A DNA stretch of 64,000 nt, taken from Aquarana catesbeiana. Its lineage: Eukaryota; Chordata; Amphibia; Anura; Ranidae. Made by a program: the position numbers and the translations under genes. The notes below the pieces were generated by a model, which was not told the origin of the DNA, made no database searches, and saw nothing but the letters and a program-made list of their open reading frames with translations. Location: contig NC_133326.1 of assembly GCF_042186555.1 (NCBI RefSeq), positions 493,729,232 through 493,793,231 of the forward strand. Direction: 5' to 3'. Below, one piece after another: positions 34,552 through 46,497 of this stretch (positions are counted from its first letter, which is position 1; every line of letters begins with the position of its first letter).

Positions 34552-35512
34552 GTAGATATACACCGGCAGAATGGCACGGCTGCGCAAAGTAACGTACCAG
34601 TACGTTACTTTGAATTTGCCGCCGTGTGCGCGCGCCTGCCGCGATCTCCGTGAGTTGGGTCGTGGGTCCCGCGGACTCGATCGCCGCAGGCATACCCGCG
34701 ATCGCCTCGCGGAGAGGACGAACGGGGAGATGCCGTTGTAAACAGCATCTCCCCTTTCTGCTTAGTGACAGTGTCACTCGATCTCTGCTCCCTGTCATTG
34801 GAGCAGAGATCAGTGACGTCACACACACTGCCCATCCCCCTGACGGTTAGAATCACTCCCCTAGGACATACTTAACCCCTCCCCGCCCCTTAGTGGTTAA
34901 CCCCTTCACTGCCAGTGTCATTTACACAGGAATCAGTGCATTTTTATAGCACTGATTGCTGTATAAATGACAATGGTCCCAAAAATGTCTGATGTGTCCG
35001 CCATAATGTCGCAGTCACAATAAAAATCGCAGCCAAAACTAGTTAAAAAAAAAAAAAAATTTATAAAAATGCCATAAAACTATCCCCTATTTTGTAAACG
35101 CTATAACTTTCGCGCAAACCAATCAATAAATGCTAATTGCGATTTTTTTTTTTTTTAACCAAAATTATGTAGAAGAATACGTATCGGCCTAAACTGAGGA
35201 AAAAAAATGTTTTTTAATATATTTTTTGGGGATATTTATTATAGCAAAAAGTAAAAAATAATTTTTTTTTTTTATTTTTAAGTTTTTTTTCAAAATTGTC
35301 GCTCTTATTTTGTTTATAGTGGAAAAAATAATCGCAGAGGTGATCAAATACCACCAAAAGAAAGCTCTATTTGTTGAAAAAAAGGACGTCAATTTTGTTT
35401 TGGAGCCACGTTGCACAACCGCGCAATTGTCAGTTAAAGCGACGCAGTGCCAAATCGCAAAAAGTGCTCTGGTCAGGAAGGAGGTAAATCCTTCCGGGGC
35501 TGAAGTGGTTAA
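34552..35512 (-). mobile_element. piggyBac-type MITE, family 1, copy G
   Basis: Reverse orientation; right edge GGCTGAAGTGGTTAA at 35509-35512. The left edge is cut within the GATATACaCCGGCAGAATGGC block, so the second TTAA is lost. A Harbinger-like element (AAGCCCTTTCACACTGAGG to about 35818) abuts its TTAA. Confidence 0.78.
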
Positions 35513-35954
35513 AAGCCCTTTCACACTGAGGAGTTTTTCAAGCACTTTGGTGTTGAAAAAAGGGTCTGAAAAGCTCATGCAAAATGCTTCCCATTAAAAT
35601 CAATTAATGCTTTCATACTTGGATGGTGCGCCCCGGCAGTGCGGTCAAAAAAATCCGGAATGCAGCATGTTTGGAGACTTAAAAAAATGCACCTCTAAAA
35701 CGCCCCCTCTCCAATGAAATGAATGGGAAGCGCCTGAAAAGTGCTTCAAAAGCTCCTCAAAATGTTTTTTTGGAGCAGTTTTTTTCTGCCAGTGAAGGCT
35801 AGTGTACATGAAACCTTACACAGAAGCTGCAGTGTTGTTTATCCAAGTCCTATTGTTTCATGTATTACAGGAATACAAGCCCACCTTTCTGCTAATCTCT
35901 CCTCCCTCACATCCATTCAGCAGTTATTAAAGAGGAGTTCTAGCCTGAGTAAAA

Positions 35955-36340
35955 AAAAATAAGTCAGCAGCTACAAATACTGCAGCTGCTGACTTTTAAT
36001 ATAAGGACACATAGCTGTCCAGGGAGCCCACAATGTCGGCACCTGAAGCTGACCCGTCCATCGGGTGCAGGTGCCGGCATCCTTACTAAGGGAAACATGC
36101 GCGAGTTGCGCAGTGCTTTCTGAATGGTCCCATCGTCTTCTGGGACACAAACATGTCCCAGAAGGTGATGGGGGGGGAAGGAGGAGGGCACAAGAAAAAC
36201 CACGGAAATGATGTACATCGCTGTGGGACGGAAGTCCCAAAAAAAGCATACCAAAAAGGTATGGGAAAAAAAAAATCCAAAAACAGTTGTGCTTATGTTT
36301 TAAAAGGTGTTCAATTTTTGCCTGAAACACCACTTTAAAG
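35955..36340. mobile_element. MITE of the TGCTGACTTT family
   Basis: Starts with the hairpin AAGTCAGCAGCTACAAATAC / GCAGCTGCTGACTTTTAATA and continues as the inverse of 5830-6235. Ends near AACACCACTTTAAAG. Non-coding. Confidence 0.55.
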
Positions 36341-36570
36341 TAATAAATACCCCGTGATGACTTTTAACACTCGCCTAACACTTTTATGTCCCTTGCTGGT
36401 GCTGCAGAAAACCACTCGCCTCTTCATATCTTCTATCACTATGCTACAATCTTCTGGATCCTGAGAGAACACTGCCGCTGGACAACTAATAGGAAGTGTC
36501 CATGTCACTCAGTTATAAAAAAGAAAGCTTGCCCCCCCCCCCTCCTGCTAAAAAGGAGATGGAAGACTAA

Positions 36571-36924
36571 GGGCACTTTCACACATGCGGACCGTTGAGG
36601 TCCGCTTGTCAGTTTTTCAGGCGGACCTGAACGGACGGTCTATGTACCTCAATGGAGCAACGGATAACAGCGGTGACATGTCCGCTTACATCCGATACGC
36701 TATATGCAGATGGGTGGAAACCCTATTTTCCATCCATCTATCGGATTGGATGAAAACTGACAGGCGGTCCGTTTTCATGCGATCCCCCATAGAGGAGAGC
36801 GGGGCTCTGACAGGTCTGTCCATGCACAGAGAGCGGAGACGGACCTGTCATCCGCCGGCTCAGTAGGGATCCCTGCTGAGTAAGCGGAGTCCGTCGAAAC
36901 GGACATTTATGTGTGAAAGGGGCC
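36571..36924. mobile_element. Harbinger-type MITE
   Basis: TAAGGGCACTTTCACACATG at the left, GTGTGAAAGGGGCCTTA at the right. Contains GGTCCGCTTGTCAG...GGCGGACCTGAACGG inner inverse repeats shared with the element at 47347. Confidence 0.75.
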
Positions 36925-37019
36925 TTAGGACCTGGCACATCATATGACCAGAGATTCAGATAAATAATTTTAGCTTTTAACTTGGGATTTTTTTTCAAAA
37001 ACAAAAAAAATCTGATTAC

Positions 37020-37992
37020 TTAACCACTTCAGCCCCGAAAGGATTTGCCCCCTTAGCGATACGGCACTGCGTCGCTATAACTGACAATTGCGCTGTTGTG
37101 CGACGCTGTACCCAAACAAAATTGACGTCCTTTTTTTCCCCACAAATAGAGCTTTCTTTTGGTGGTATTTGATCACCTCTGCTTTTATTTTTTGCGCTAT
37201 AAACAAACAGAGCGACAATTGTGAGGAAAAAAAAACCTTTTTTTTTTGCTATAATACATATCCAAAAAATATATATAAAAAAAAACAAATGTATTCATCA
37301 GTTTAGGCCAATATATATTCTTCTACATATTTTTGGTAAAAAAAAAAAAAAAAAATCGCAATAGGCGTATATTGATTGGTTTGCGCAAAACTTATCGCGT
37401 ATACAAACTGCGGGATAGATTTAGGGATTTTAATTTTTTTAATTGTTTTTACTAGTAATGGCGGTGATCTGCGCTTTTTGGCAGGACTACGACATTGTGG
37501 CGGACAAATCTGACCACAAATGACACTTTTTGGGGACCAGTGACATTCTTACATTGATCGGTGCTATAAATATGCACTGATCAACGTAAAAATGACACTG
37601 GCGGGGAAGGGGTTAACAGTAGGGGGCGATTAAGGGGTTAACTGTGTTCCCTGGGTGTGTTCTAACTGTAGGGGGGATAGGCTGGCAGAGACATGAGAGA
37701 GATCACTGTTCCATATGAATGGGAACAGTAGATCTCTGTCATGTCATCTGTCAGAATGGGGATCTGCCTTATTTACAAAGGCAGATCCCCATTCTGCCTC
37801 TGTACTAGGCGATCGCGGGTCGCCGGCGGACATAGAGTCCGCCCAACCCTCGGCACGCTTCTGCAGCAGGTGTGAGCGTGTGCCACTGGCGGCGTGTTCC
37901 CTCCCGAGCCGCCATACAGCTACGGCGATTTGCACAGGTGAGTTGACCTGCCGCTCTATAACGACGATGACGGCTGGTCGGCAAGTGGTTAA
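37020..37992 (+). mobile_element. piggyBac-type MITE, family 1, copy I, complete
   Basis: The best reference copy in the window: TTAACCACTTCAGCCCCG at 37020 and TCGGCAAGTGGTTAA ending 37992, 973 bp. Order of blocks: left end, TATAAAC core, TACTAGTAATGGCGG, GGAAGGGGTTAAC, GATCTCTGTCATGTCATC hairpin and GGCAGATCCCCATTCTG hairpin. Located 800 bp before MRNIP exon 3. Confidence 0.85.
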
Positions 37993-38791
37993 AGGGGTTT
38001 TCACTTTAATGCATTCTAAGCATTAAGGTGAAAAACCTTCTGCAGTACAGCAGCCCCCCTTTTACTTACCTGAACCCAATCTTTCCAGCAACAAGAATGA
38101 GAACAGCAGCTTCAGCCGCTGTCTCGGGTCCTCATTGGATAGATTGATAGCAGCAGGAGCCATTAGCGGGGGGGGCGGGGCCGAGTCCTGTCTGTGTCAG
38201 CAGCAGGGGGCACTCGAGAAGAGGAGGAGCCAGGAGCACTGCTGGGGGACCTCAGAAGAGGAGGATCGGGGCAGCTACAACCTTGCACAGAGGAGGCAAG
38301 TATGACATGTTTGTAATTTCAAAAAAAATAAAAAATTAACCTTTACCCCAATAGGCTACTTGAATTTTGTCCAGTTCCCAATGACTTAGCTGAACTTTGA
38401 GCCATTGGTAGCTCTGCAAGCACTGCCTGGCTTGGAGTGTCTCACGCCCTCCCTGGCTACAACCAGCTAGGGAAGAATCTTGTTTAATAAACTTAATAAA
38501 CAGTACAGGGAACAATGTGCAGTAAACAATTGCAGTCAGTCAGAATTCACTTCAGTAAAGCCAGGCCAGCAGGATATTGATTGTGATAGGCATCTCTGGA
38601 TACTGCATTGTGCACTAATCGTGTTGCTTTATCATAAAAGCAAAACTCCTTTTTATAAAACAGATGATGTAAAGAAACAGCTTTGTTTAGTGTGTGAACA
38701 TCACAATACCTGATGCTCTCTTGATTAAGCTTTCGAACATCTCCCGTAAATATATACTTACATATTGCTGACTTTTCTACTTGTCTGACAG
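37993..38791. other. Last part of MRNIP intron 2
   Basis: Starts with a MITE-like stretch (GCATTCTAAGCATTAAGG) abutting the TTAA of copy I and reaching perhaps 38339. The following 450 bp appear free of repeats and end in the exon 3 acceptor. Confidence 0.5.
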
Positions 38792-38889
38792 GTTTTTGGA
38801 CAAGGCTCTGCTGCAGATTGCAGACGACATGTCCAAAAGTTGAATCTTCTTCAGGGTGAAGTGAAGCAAACAGCTAATACCACCACTGG
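38792..38889 (+). CDS. MRNIP: MRNIP exon 3
   Basis: A 98-bp exon between a good acceptor (cttgtctgacag) and donor GG|gtaagt. It encodes VFGQGSAADCRRH followed by VQKLNLLQGEV, then a variable tail. The G-x-G-S-x-A-D-C-R-R-H-V-Q-K-L-N-L-L-Q-G signature is diagnostic for MRNIP and directly continues exon 2 with nothing missing compared with human. It ends in phase 2, and exon 4 supplies the completing base. This short exon sits in about 600 bp of non-repetitive sequence between a piggyBac-type MITE on the right (38951) and a MITE cluster on the left. Confidence 0.9.
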
Positions 38890-38950
38890 GTAAGTTTGAT
38901 ACAGGTTACGCCCTATTTTGGGGCATGTTTTTAAAACCTGTTTGTTTTAT

Positions 38951-39733
38951 TTAACCACCTCAATGCATTTTCACCCCCTTCCTGCCCAAGCCATTTTCAG
39001 CTTTCAGCGCTGTCACAATTTGAATGACAATTCCGCGGTCATGCAACACTGTACCCAAATGAAATTGTTATAATTTTTTTTCCCACAAATAGAGCTTTAT
39101 TTTGGTGGTATTTGATCACCTCTGCGGTTTTTATTTTTTGCGCTATAAACAAAAGAAGAGTGACAAGTTTGAAAAAAACACAATATTTTTTAGTTTTTGC
39201 TATAATAAATATCCAATTTTTTTTTTTCTTTAAAACAAATTTTTTTGGCGGTGATCTGCGATTTTTATCGTGACTACGATATTGCGGCGGACATATCCGA
39301 CACTTTTGACACATTTTTGGGACCATTCACATTTATACAGCGCTCCGTGCTATAAAAATGCATTGATTACTGTATAAATGTGACTGGCAGGGAAGGGGTT
39401 AACACTAGGGGGTGATTGAGGGGTTAATTATGTTCCTAGGGAGCGATTCTAACTGTAGGGGGAGGGAATTCACAAGGGAAGGAGACCGATCGGTGTTCCT
39501 CTGTACTGAGTACACACCATCGGTCTCCTCTCCTCTGACAAGACGTGGATCTGTGTGTTTACACACACAGATCCATGGTTCTGCTCGGTTACCGGGCAAT
39601 CGCAGGTGCCCAGCGGACATCGCGTCCCCAGTGACACGGCGGGCGCGCAAATGCCGTCGGCGGCCCGCGAGGGCGTCATATGACGCCCTCCCGTAACAAG
39701 AGCTGCGCCGCCTGGCCGTCGGCAAGCAGTTAA
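38951..39733 (+). mobile_element. piggyBac-type MITE, family 1, copy J
   Basis: TTAACCACCTCAATGC at 38951, GGCAAGCAGTTAA ending at 39733. An internal deletion removes the AATAAGCGTATATTG segment near 39240. It starts 61 bp after the donor of MRNIP exon 3. The right TTAA is shared with the next repeat. Confidence 0.82.
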
Positions 39734-40040
39734 AGTGGTAAGCTCTCACATGTACCCAGTGAAGTGAACCGCCTCAGATGATACACCGAAATGAAACAAA
39801 TCTCCCTACATAAGTTTTACATGCATATCTGTTGTCTTCAGCTTGCTAAATTCTTTAGAAAGTGCACATCGTGTTAGAAATATTCTCTTCCTGTTCAACA
39901 CTGGAAGTGAAGTCTTGGCATACAGCTGCAGAGATCGGGAAATGTCTTGCTGTCTGTGATTAGCCGTGTGCAGTGTAGGCTTCCTGGCAGAATCCGGCAG
40001 GTGGGATCCCGAACATGCCTGAGCCCATCTCTAGTGGAAA
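39730..40040 (+). mobile_element. TTAA-type MITE, family 3 fragment, fused to a palindromic MITE half
   Basis: From the shared TTAA it reads like the element at 47880 (CACATGTACCCAGTGAAGTG, GAAACAAATCTCCCTACATA). From about 39915 it matches one arm of the palindromic element at 49596 (GCAGAGATCGGGAAATGTCT, CTTCCTGGCAGAATCC). Confidence 0.6.
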
Positions 40041-40212
40041 GGGTCAGTGCACATGTGGTGTGGAGTTAAGTCCTGGGAACTGGCTGCGGTGTGTTTTTAG
40101 GGTCAGTCAGTGGCTGAAGCAGTTATTTTTTTTTTTTGGCTTAGGCTAAGAGCAGTGACAAAGAATCTTGTAGCAGGAGATGTCCTTCATTCAAAAATAG
40201 ATTGTCAGATTA

Positions 40213-41360
40213 ATGGAAAAATCTTTTACGCAAGAATTTTTTTTTTCTGTGTTAGTGGAAAAAGAGGCAGCTTCAGCATGTAGTGACTTTCTGGCTTCTA
40301 CGAAGGCTGAATGGAGTGTGACTTTGCTGTCGTTTAAAGACCCACTGCCATCAGGTTATTTGGATGTTGGGTCAGGGATACCCTTGGCACAGGTTGCTTC
40401 TACCACAGTCTGAAGGAGGTTTGGAAGATGATGGGGAAGAGCTTGAAGATGCTTCAGCATCTAAATATAAATTGTTGCTGGAAGAAGTGGATAATCTGCT
40501 TAAAGTAATTCATGCCACCTTAGGCATTAAGGAGGAGGAAAAGGATCTCTCCCTTCATGTACCTGGGGCTTAGCGAGCCAAAGGGTAGATATTTTGCCTG
40601 TCCATTCAGCTATCTCAGACATGGTAAAGAAGAAATGGCATAATCCAGAAAGAAAACTGTTTTTTTCGAGATCTCGCAAGAGATGGTTCCCGTTTTGAAG
40701 AAGATACCTCATCAGTTTGGAAAAGAGTGCCTAAGTTGGATGCTGCTTTTTCCCAAGTCGCAAAAAACCAAAGACTCAGTTTTTGAAGACATGGGAAGCC
40801 TAAAGGAAGCAATGGAAATAAAGGATGTATTCATTGTTGAAGAGAACATGGCAATCCACAGTGGAGAATTTGAAGCCAACTATGGCAGTCACATCTGTGG
40901 CAAGGAATCTAGAACACTGGTTAAACCAGCTTAAATCGCATATTAGTGCGGGAACCCCAATTCTAGAATCTTTCCCTACAATTTCAATAGCAGTAGGATA
41001 TATAGCGTCCGCAGAATCTATACGCGTGACAGCGCGCTCAGCTGCCTTATCCAATTCTGCAAGAAGGGCCTTATGGCTGAAAACCTGGCATGGGGGGACT
41101 CAAAAGTTAGGCTATGCAGAATCTATTTTTAGGAGATCTCCTTTTCGGGCCAAACAAAGAATCAATTTTGGACCACGCAGCAGATGGAAAAAGTATTTTC
41201 CTGTTAGAAAGAAAACAAATGATGAAACTGTTTTTTCGCCCCCAGAGAAATTTGTGACAAGTATCGGGGAGGAAAGAAAGTCTGGGGGTTTCAGAAAGCA
41301 AGAGGAAAAAGGAGTCCTTTTCCGTACTCCTGTGCAGTCTGAGAAATCACATTGACTTGC
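40213..41360 (+). pseudogene. DIRS retrotransposon gag-like ORF, broken
   Basis: Frames in succession give an acidic N-part (LEDDGEELEDASASKYKLLL), KKIPHQFGKECLSW, VFEDMGSLKEAM and then LKRTWQSTVENLKPTMA, LEHWLNQLKSHISAGTP, SARRALWLKTWHGG. I recognise this order from DIRS1-like elements of frogs and fish. At least three frameshifts and two stops. In an intact element it would be the structural RNA-binding protein. It is the first of three DIRS coding blocks here. Confidence 0.75.
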
Positions 41361-41539
41361 CACTTCCAGTGAGAGGAAGACTATAGGCTTTCCTTCCACA
41401 GTGGGAAAAAATAACAAGCCTGTATATCCGGAATCTTGCCAGCAAGGGGTATGAGATAATTTGCGGAGGCTCCAAAATGAAGGTACTTTGTTACGGATAT
41501 CCCAAGAAATCCAGTAAAAAGCTCTTGCTTTGAAGAACC

Positions 41540-43330
41540 TGGTTCAGGATCTGATACCTCCCAAAGAGTGGTTGCACTGGCCCCTGCAGGAGAAGAACAG
41601 ATGGGGTTTTATTTCCATATATTTCTAGTGGGAAAACCTTCAGGAAAATTCCGCTTAATCATTCTCTCTGGTCAGAAATCTGCTGTTTCCAGACTGTTAC
41701 ATGGCATCAATAGATTCAAGGGACACCTATTTCCACATCCTGATCAGAGGTTTATGAGACTGGCCCTGAGATCAGGGCAACAGGTCCAGCACCTGCAGTT
41801 GAGGGCACTATCATTTGTCTGTCATCCTCACCCCGCATTTTCACAAAAGTGATGGCAGAGGCCTTAGCGCCCTTAAGGCTCAGAGGCGTCACGGTAATCC
41901 CTTACCTAGACAATGTTTTGTTTCTGGCAAGCTCTGAGGACCAGTTGAAGAAGGACCTACAGGTGGCTCGCAACCATCTGGAGCCCTTGGGCTGATCATT
42001 AATGGCCAAAAATCCAGCCTGACCCCGTCCAAGAAAGTCCTGTTTATAGGGTCTTGCATTTGTTCGGCGGAACAGTTGACTTTCTTGCCAGAAGAAAAAA
42101 TTCAAAAAGTTTGGGCAGCACTGACTCTGCTTGAGGGTAATCAGCAGGTGTCAATCAGGTTTCCGATGTCAGCTCTCGGCTTACGAACAGCCTGCATCCC
42201 AGTGGGCAAGAATACAATTCAGGCCTCTGCAACAATTCATCCTAAGAGTGTGGAATAAGATTTTGGTCTTACTGGACACCAAGGTGAGGGTTCCTATCAG
42301 GGTAAAAAGATCCCTCTGATGGTGGAAGAACCAAGACATTCTTTTTTTAAGTAGCCTGGCCTGGTATTTTCCAGTAGGAAAGATCCCCACCACAGACGCC
42401 AGCTGTGCATCTGGGAAGCCATTTGACTGGCAGTGGTCAAGGCTACAATCGGCAAATTCCTCAAACTTAGCGCTGTTAGCTTTCCCTCAGAAGCTCCTGG
42501 GTCATCATGTTCAAGTCTACACGGGCAACACCACAGCTGTAGCCTATATAAATGGGCAAGGCAGCACAAGAAGCAGGAGTCTTCAAAAACTGGCAGAGGA
42601 AATTCTGAGTTGTGCAGAAATCAATTTGGCATCCTTGTCAGAAGTCTATCTCAAGGGTTCGTTGAACCTGGTATTCGATTCCCTGAGCAGGCACCAAGTG
42701 AGAGAGGGTGAATGGTGTTTGAGGTTGGGTTCACACTAGCTGTGCTTGCGGCTCACAGCAGAGGGTCTGGTGCGTGTCTGTTCCCCCGTTTCAGGTGCGA
42801 ATCGGACACAAATTTTTGGCTGAATTGGCACCTGAAATGGACAAGAAGGCACACAGGTCCCTTCTGAAATTCAGACCGCGGCTGCCCTGGAGGTGTGTGA
42901 ACCGGCTCCATTGGGAGCCAATCACACTCTCCTGTCATGCGAACTGGATGCGGGGAAACCCACATCCAATTTGCATCAGTGTAAACCCAGCCTAAATCAG
43001 GAAGTCTTTCACGACTTTGTTCAGGAATGGGGTCAGCTGCAAATAGATTTGTTTGCGAACCATCAGAATGCCAAAACTTGCCGTTTTTTTTTTTTCCCTG
43101 AACAAAGAAGACGGAGCAATAGGGATAGATGCTTTCACTCAAATATGGGGCTTCCAGCTGTTACTTCTTTCCCCCCTTCCAACCAATTCTGCAGGTCCTG
43201 AAGTGAGAGTGGTGGTTATCTTCATGGTTCTTTTGCTGAAAAGACAGTTGTTTTCAACTCTCCTCTGATTAGCGGCCAAACCGTAATGGACACTTCCACT
43301 CAGGAAGGACCCGCTGTTCAAGAGAGTCTG
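41540..43330 (+). pseudogene. DIRS reverse transcriptase and RNase H, broken
   Basis: Recognisable parts: KPSGKFRLII, SIDSRDTYFHI, then PYLDNVLFLASSEDQLKKD (41903-41914 encodes YLDN), LIINGQKSSLTPSKKVLFIG and an RNase H segment with TTDAS...QVYTGNTTAVAYINGQG. It ends in the linker IDLFANHQNAK...VDAF-like region. The second catalytic Asp of the RT box is Asn, so it would be inactive even if frames were restored. Many stops and shifts; a Harbinger MITE (42723-42992) interrupts it. Confidence 0.75.
42723..42992. mobile_element. Harbinger-type MITE inside the DIRS element
   Basis: Begins GGTTGGGTTCACACTAGC and ends GTGTAAACCCAGCC before TAA (42993-42995); left flank TGA is probably a mutated TTA/TAA. 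DIRS protein homology stops at one edge and resumes at the other (EVFHDFVQEWGQ). Confidence 0.75.
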
Positions 43331-43496
43331 TGTTCTCCACAGGTGGAAACTATATGCCTCACGATGTGGTTTCTGAAAAGCAACTGCTAAAAAAGAAAGG
43401 TTTCTCCCAGTGCTTAGTAGACACTATTCTGTCAAGCCGTAAAGAGGTTTCAAGAGCTATATACGGCAAAGTTTGGAAGGTGTACAATTCCTGGTG

Positions 43497-44596
43497 TGAC
43501 AGAATAAATAGGGAGTCCGCGCTAATGGGTGTAATTAGAAGCCTAGGTGGGAAGTATATTCCTAAATTGATAGACTGCTGCCCTCACATACGCTGACTCC
43601 ACAGGGGGTGGAATGAGCGGAAAAAGTGAAAAAAGAAAAGTGTGTGAGTGTGGCGCTGTCCCAAAGTTGTAAAAGAAATGTCTGCATATATACAATTATA
43701 TCCAAAGTGTCACGTGTGTATTCCCTTAAGTGAAATATGTATGGCTGTTATTACCACTCCTGTGGGTTAAAGTGACTGGTGATTTAAACATAAGAAGCAT
43801 AATGAGTGCAGTAAATCGCATCCAAGGTGTCTAGTGCTATATTCCCTCAAAAAAGGAAAAAACAGTATTAACCACTGCTAAGAGCATGAAGTGGTCTATG
43901 TCTAAACACTAGAAAACACAAAGTTGCAATAAATACATCACACGTGACATGCAAAAAATTCTAAAGTGTCTAGTGCTAAATAAATAAATATTAAAATATT
44001 GCTCTACAAACGTTGCAAATAACAAAGTGACAAGTGCCCTATAAAGAGGTCACTCTGAAAAGTACTAAACACACGTGCCATGCAAATGGTTCTATGATAA
44101 TAAACAGTTCATATGGGTATGTGCCCGGTGCACTATAAGTGAAAAAAGGCGTCCGTTGTGGGATTCCTCAAAGCACACAACAGGTGTTAATACAGTGCTG
44201 GTGTCTCGCGTTGTGATTGTGCAGAGACTCGCCAGCTGTATATCCCCTGCAGGGGTAACGAGTAGTCACAGTATGTGCCACTGTGCAGCAGTACTTGGCA
44301 AGACCAGGACCAGGATGATATCATAAGGACATAAGAAGAAAGGATTCCATAGTGTGAAACCGTTTAAAACCACTATTTATTAGGTCAGATAAAAAGGGTA
44401 CTCACATTGTAATGGAAAAAATGAGCGGTGTACAATGCTTACAAAGATGTTCCTAAGCATCAGCTTGCAGGGAGATGTCAGCAAGGCGTTCAGTCAAAGG
44501 CCACGCCCTACGTACGTTTCGTCACACGGACTTCTACGGGAGCGTGGTCCCTGCATCGTCTCCCCTATCCTTATATGCTGTGCGGTCCTGTGCGGT
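43497..44596 (-). mobile_element. Hammerhead-bearing non-coding insertion, 1.1 kb, with 12-bp target duplication
   Basis: CAATTCCTGGTG occurs at 43485-43496 and 44597-44608, exactly where DIRS homology stops and resumes. On the minus strand a decayed hammerhead fold lies about 50 nt from the 5' edge (44501-44547). There is no coding sequence. The hammerhead and its CACGC/GCGTGG stem tie it to Penelope-like terminal repeats, so I read it as a non-autonomous Penelope-type or retrozyme-like copy. Confidence 0.68.
44501..44547 (-). ncRNA. Decayed hammerhead ribozyme motif
   Basis: Minus strand: stem I CCACGC/GCGTGG (44542-44547 with 44501-44506), CCGTAGAA where CTGATGAA is expected, stem II GTC/GAC (44529-44531 with 44521-44523), GAAAC (tttc at 44517-44520), short stem III and GTA. 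Three core changes suggest loss of activity. Confidence 0.5.
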
Positions 44597-45008
44597 CAAT
44601 TCCTGGTGCCTGTCCAGCTCAAGGCCCTTGGAAGATCTTGCCTCAATCCTGGAGTTTCTTCAACAGGGAGCAGACAAGAAGTTAGCCGTCGGCACACTAA
44701 AAGTCCAGGTTGCAGCATTAGGAGTCTTTCTGGAATGCTGTATTTCTTCAGAACCCTTAATCATTCAACTTTTCAGGGCATTGTCCTGTTCCATACCAAT
44801 TAACGCTAAAGCTTTTCCTAAGTGGGATCTCTTAGTAGGACCTACAAGCTCTAACCAAGTCTCCTTTCAAACTTCTGGTTTCTGCAACCTTGAAGTTTGT
44901 CACGCTGAAGACCGTTCTACTAATTGCGGTCACTTCCGCACACAGGATTAGTCATCTATATTGTCAGTCAGAACGGTTTCTAACGATCTATCCAGACAGG
45001 GTTGTTCT

Positions 45009-45942
45009 TTAACCACTTCAATCCCGCAAGAATTTACCCCCTTCCTGACCAGAGCACTTTTTGCGATACGGCACTGCATCGCTTTAACTGACAACTGTGC
45101 GGTCGTGCAACGTTGCACCCAAACAAAATTGACGTCCTGTTTTTTTCCCCACAAATAGCTTTCTTATTTGATCACCTCTGCGGTTTTTATTTTTTGCGCT
45201 ATAAACAAAAAGAGCGACAAAAGAAAAGCAATATTTTTTTACTTTTTGCTATAATAAATATCCCCAAAAAATATATATAAAAAAAAAATTTCTTTCTAAG
45301 TTTAGGCCGATATGTATTCTACATATTTTTGGTAAAAAAAAATCGCAATAAGCGTATATTGTTTGGTTTGCGCAAAAGTTATAGCGTCTACAACATAGGG
45401 GATAGATTTATGGCATTTTTTATTATTCATTTATTTTTTTATTAGTAGAGGCGGCGATCTGCGATTGTTATTGTGACTGCAACATTGCAGTGGTCACATC
45501 GGGCACTTTTAACACTACTTTGGAACCAGTGACATTTATACAGCACTCAGTGCTATAAAAATGCACTGATTACTGTGTACATGACACTGGTAGGGAAGGG
45601 GTTAAACACTAGGGGGCGATCAAGGAGTTGAGTGTGTCCTAGGAAGTGATTTTAACTGTTGGGGGACTGGACTCACTACAACATGATTGATCACTGCTCC
45701 CGATGACAGGGATCAGTAGATCCCTGTCATGTTGCTAGGCAGAACAGGGAAATGCCTTGTTTATATAGGCATCTCCCCGTTCTGTCACTCCATGTCATGA
45801 TCGCGGGCCCCCGGCGGACATAGAGTCTGCGGGCACGCATGCACTAAGCCGCGTCTTAAAGGGGACATGCAGGTACGCCCATTTGCCCAGCCATGCCATT
45901 GTTCCGACGTACATCGTCGTGCACTGGTTGCCAAGCATTTAA
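45009..45942 (+). mobile_element. piggyBac-type MITE, family 1, copy K, inside the DIRS recombinase
   Basis: TTAACCACTTCAATCCCGC at 45009 and a mutated right end CCAAGCATTTAA ending 45942. The DIRS recombinase frame stops at IYPDRVVL just before it and continues after it. Confidence 0.82.
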
Positions 45943-46497
45943 AATCGATCCGGCCTTTCTCCCAAAGGTAGCGTCGGTTTATCACTGCTCTGAAGACATT
46001 GTTTTGTCCTAACCTGGAAAGAAAGAAAGATTCTTTAGATGCGAGAAGAATTGTTTAACGATATTTAGAACTAACTAAAGAATTCAAGAGTTCTGAATCC
46101 TTTTTTTTTTTTTTTTTTTTTTTTTCTTTTATTTGCTGGGACCAAAAAGGGCAGAAAGCCACTAAAGGATCCATTGCTAGATGGCTAAGAATGGCAATTG
46201 AATCTGCTTATACACTTGCAGATCTTGTTCCACAGCTGGGCATTTATGATCATTCCACGAGAGCTCAGGCAGCCACATGGGCAGAGAGGGCTGGTGCCAC
46301 TCCGGAATAAATTTGTAACGTGGTGACGTGGTCAAGTATATCCACTTTTGTATGACATTACAGACTGAATTTATTATAAGCTGGGGAGCAGGCCTTCGGC
46401 AGGAAGGTTCTGCGAGCTGTGGTCCCGCCCTGAGGGGGTAAGTTCTCATTTATCCTCTCATGTGCTGTCCTGAAAGATGTTTTGAGAAAATTCTAGT

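Larger units (their letters stand above)
43331..46440 (+). pseudogene. DIRS tyrosine recombinase, split by two insertions
   Basis: Part 1 (43340-43496): VSEKQLLKKKGFSQCLVDT and KEVSRAIYGKVWKVYNSWC. Part 2 (44600-45008): LEDLASILEFLQQGADKKLA, LKTVLLIAVTSAHRIS (catalytic Arg in the HRIS step) and IYPDRVVL. Part 3 (45943-46440): GQKATKGSIARWLRMAIESA, YDHSTRAQAATWAERAG (H-x-x-R box) and STFVWHYRLN with the probable nucleophile Tyr. This enzyme integrates circular DNA without target duplication (family knowledge). Between parts 1 and 2 is a 1.1-kb insertion, between 2 and 3 a piggyBac MITE. Not functional. Confidence 0.8.
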
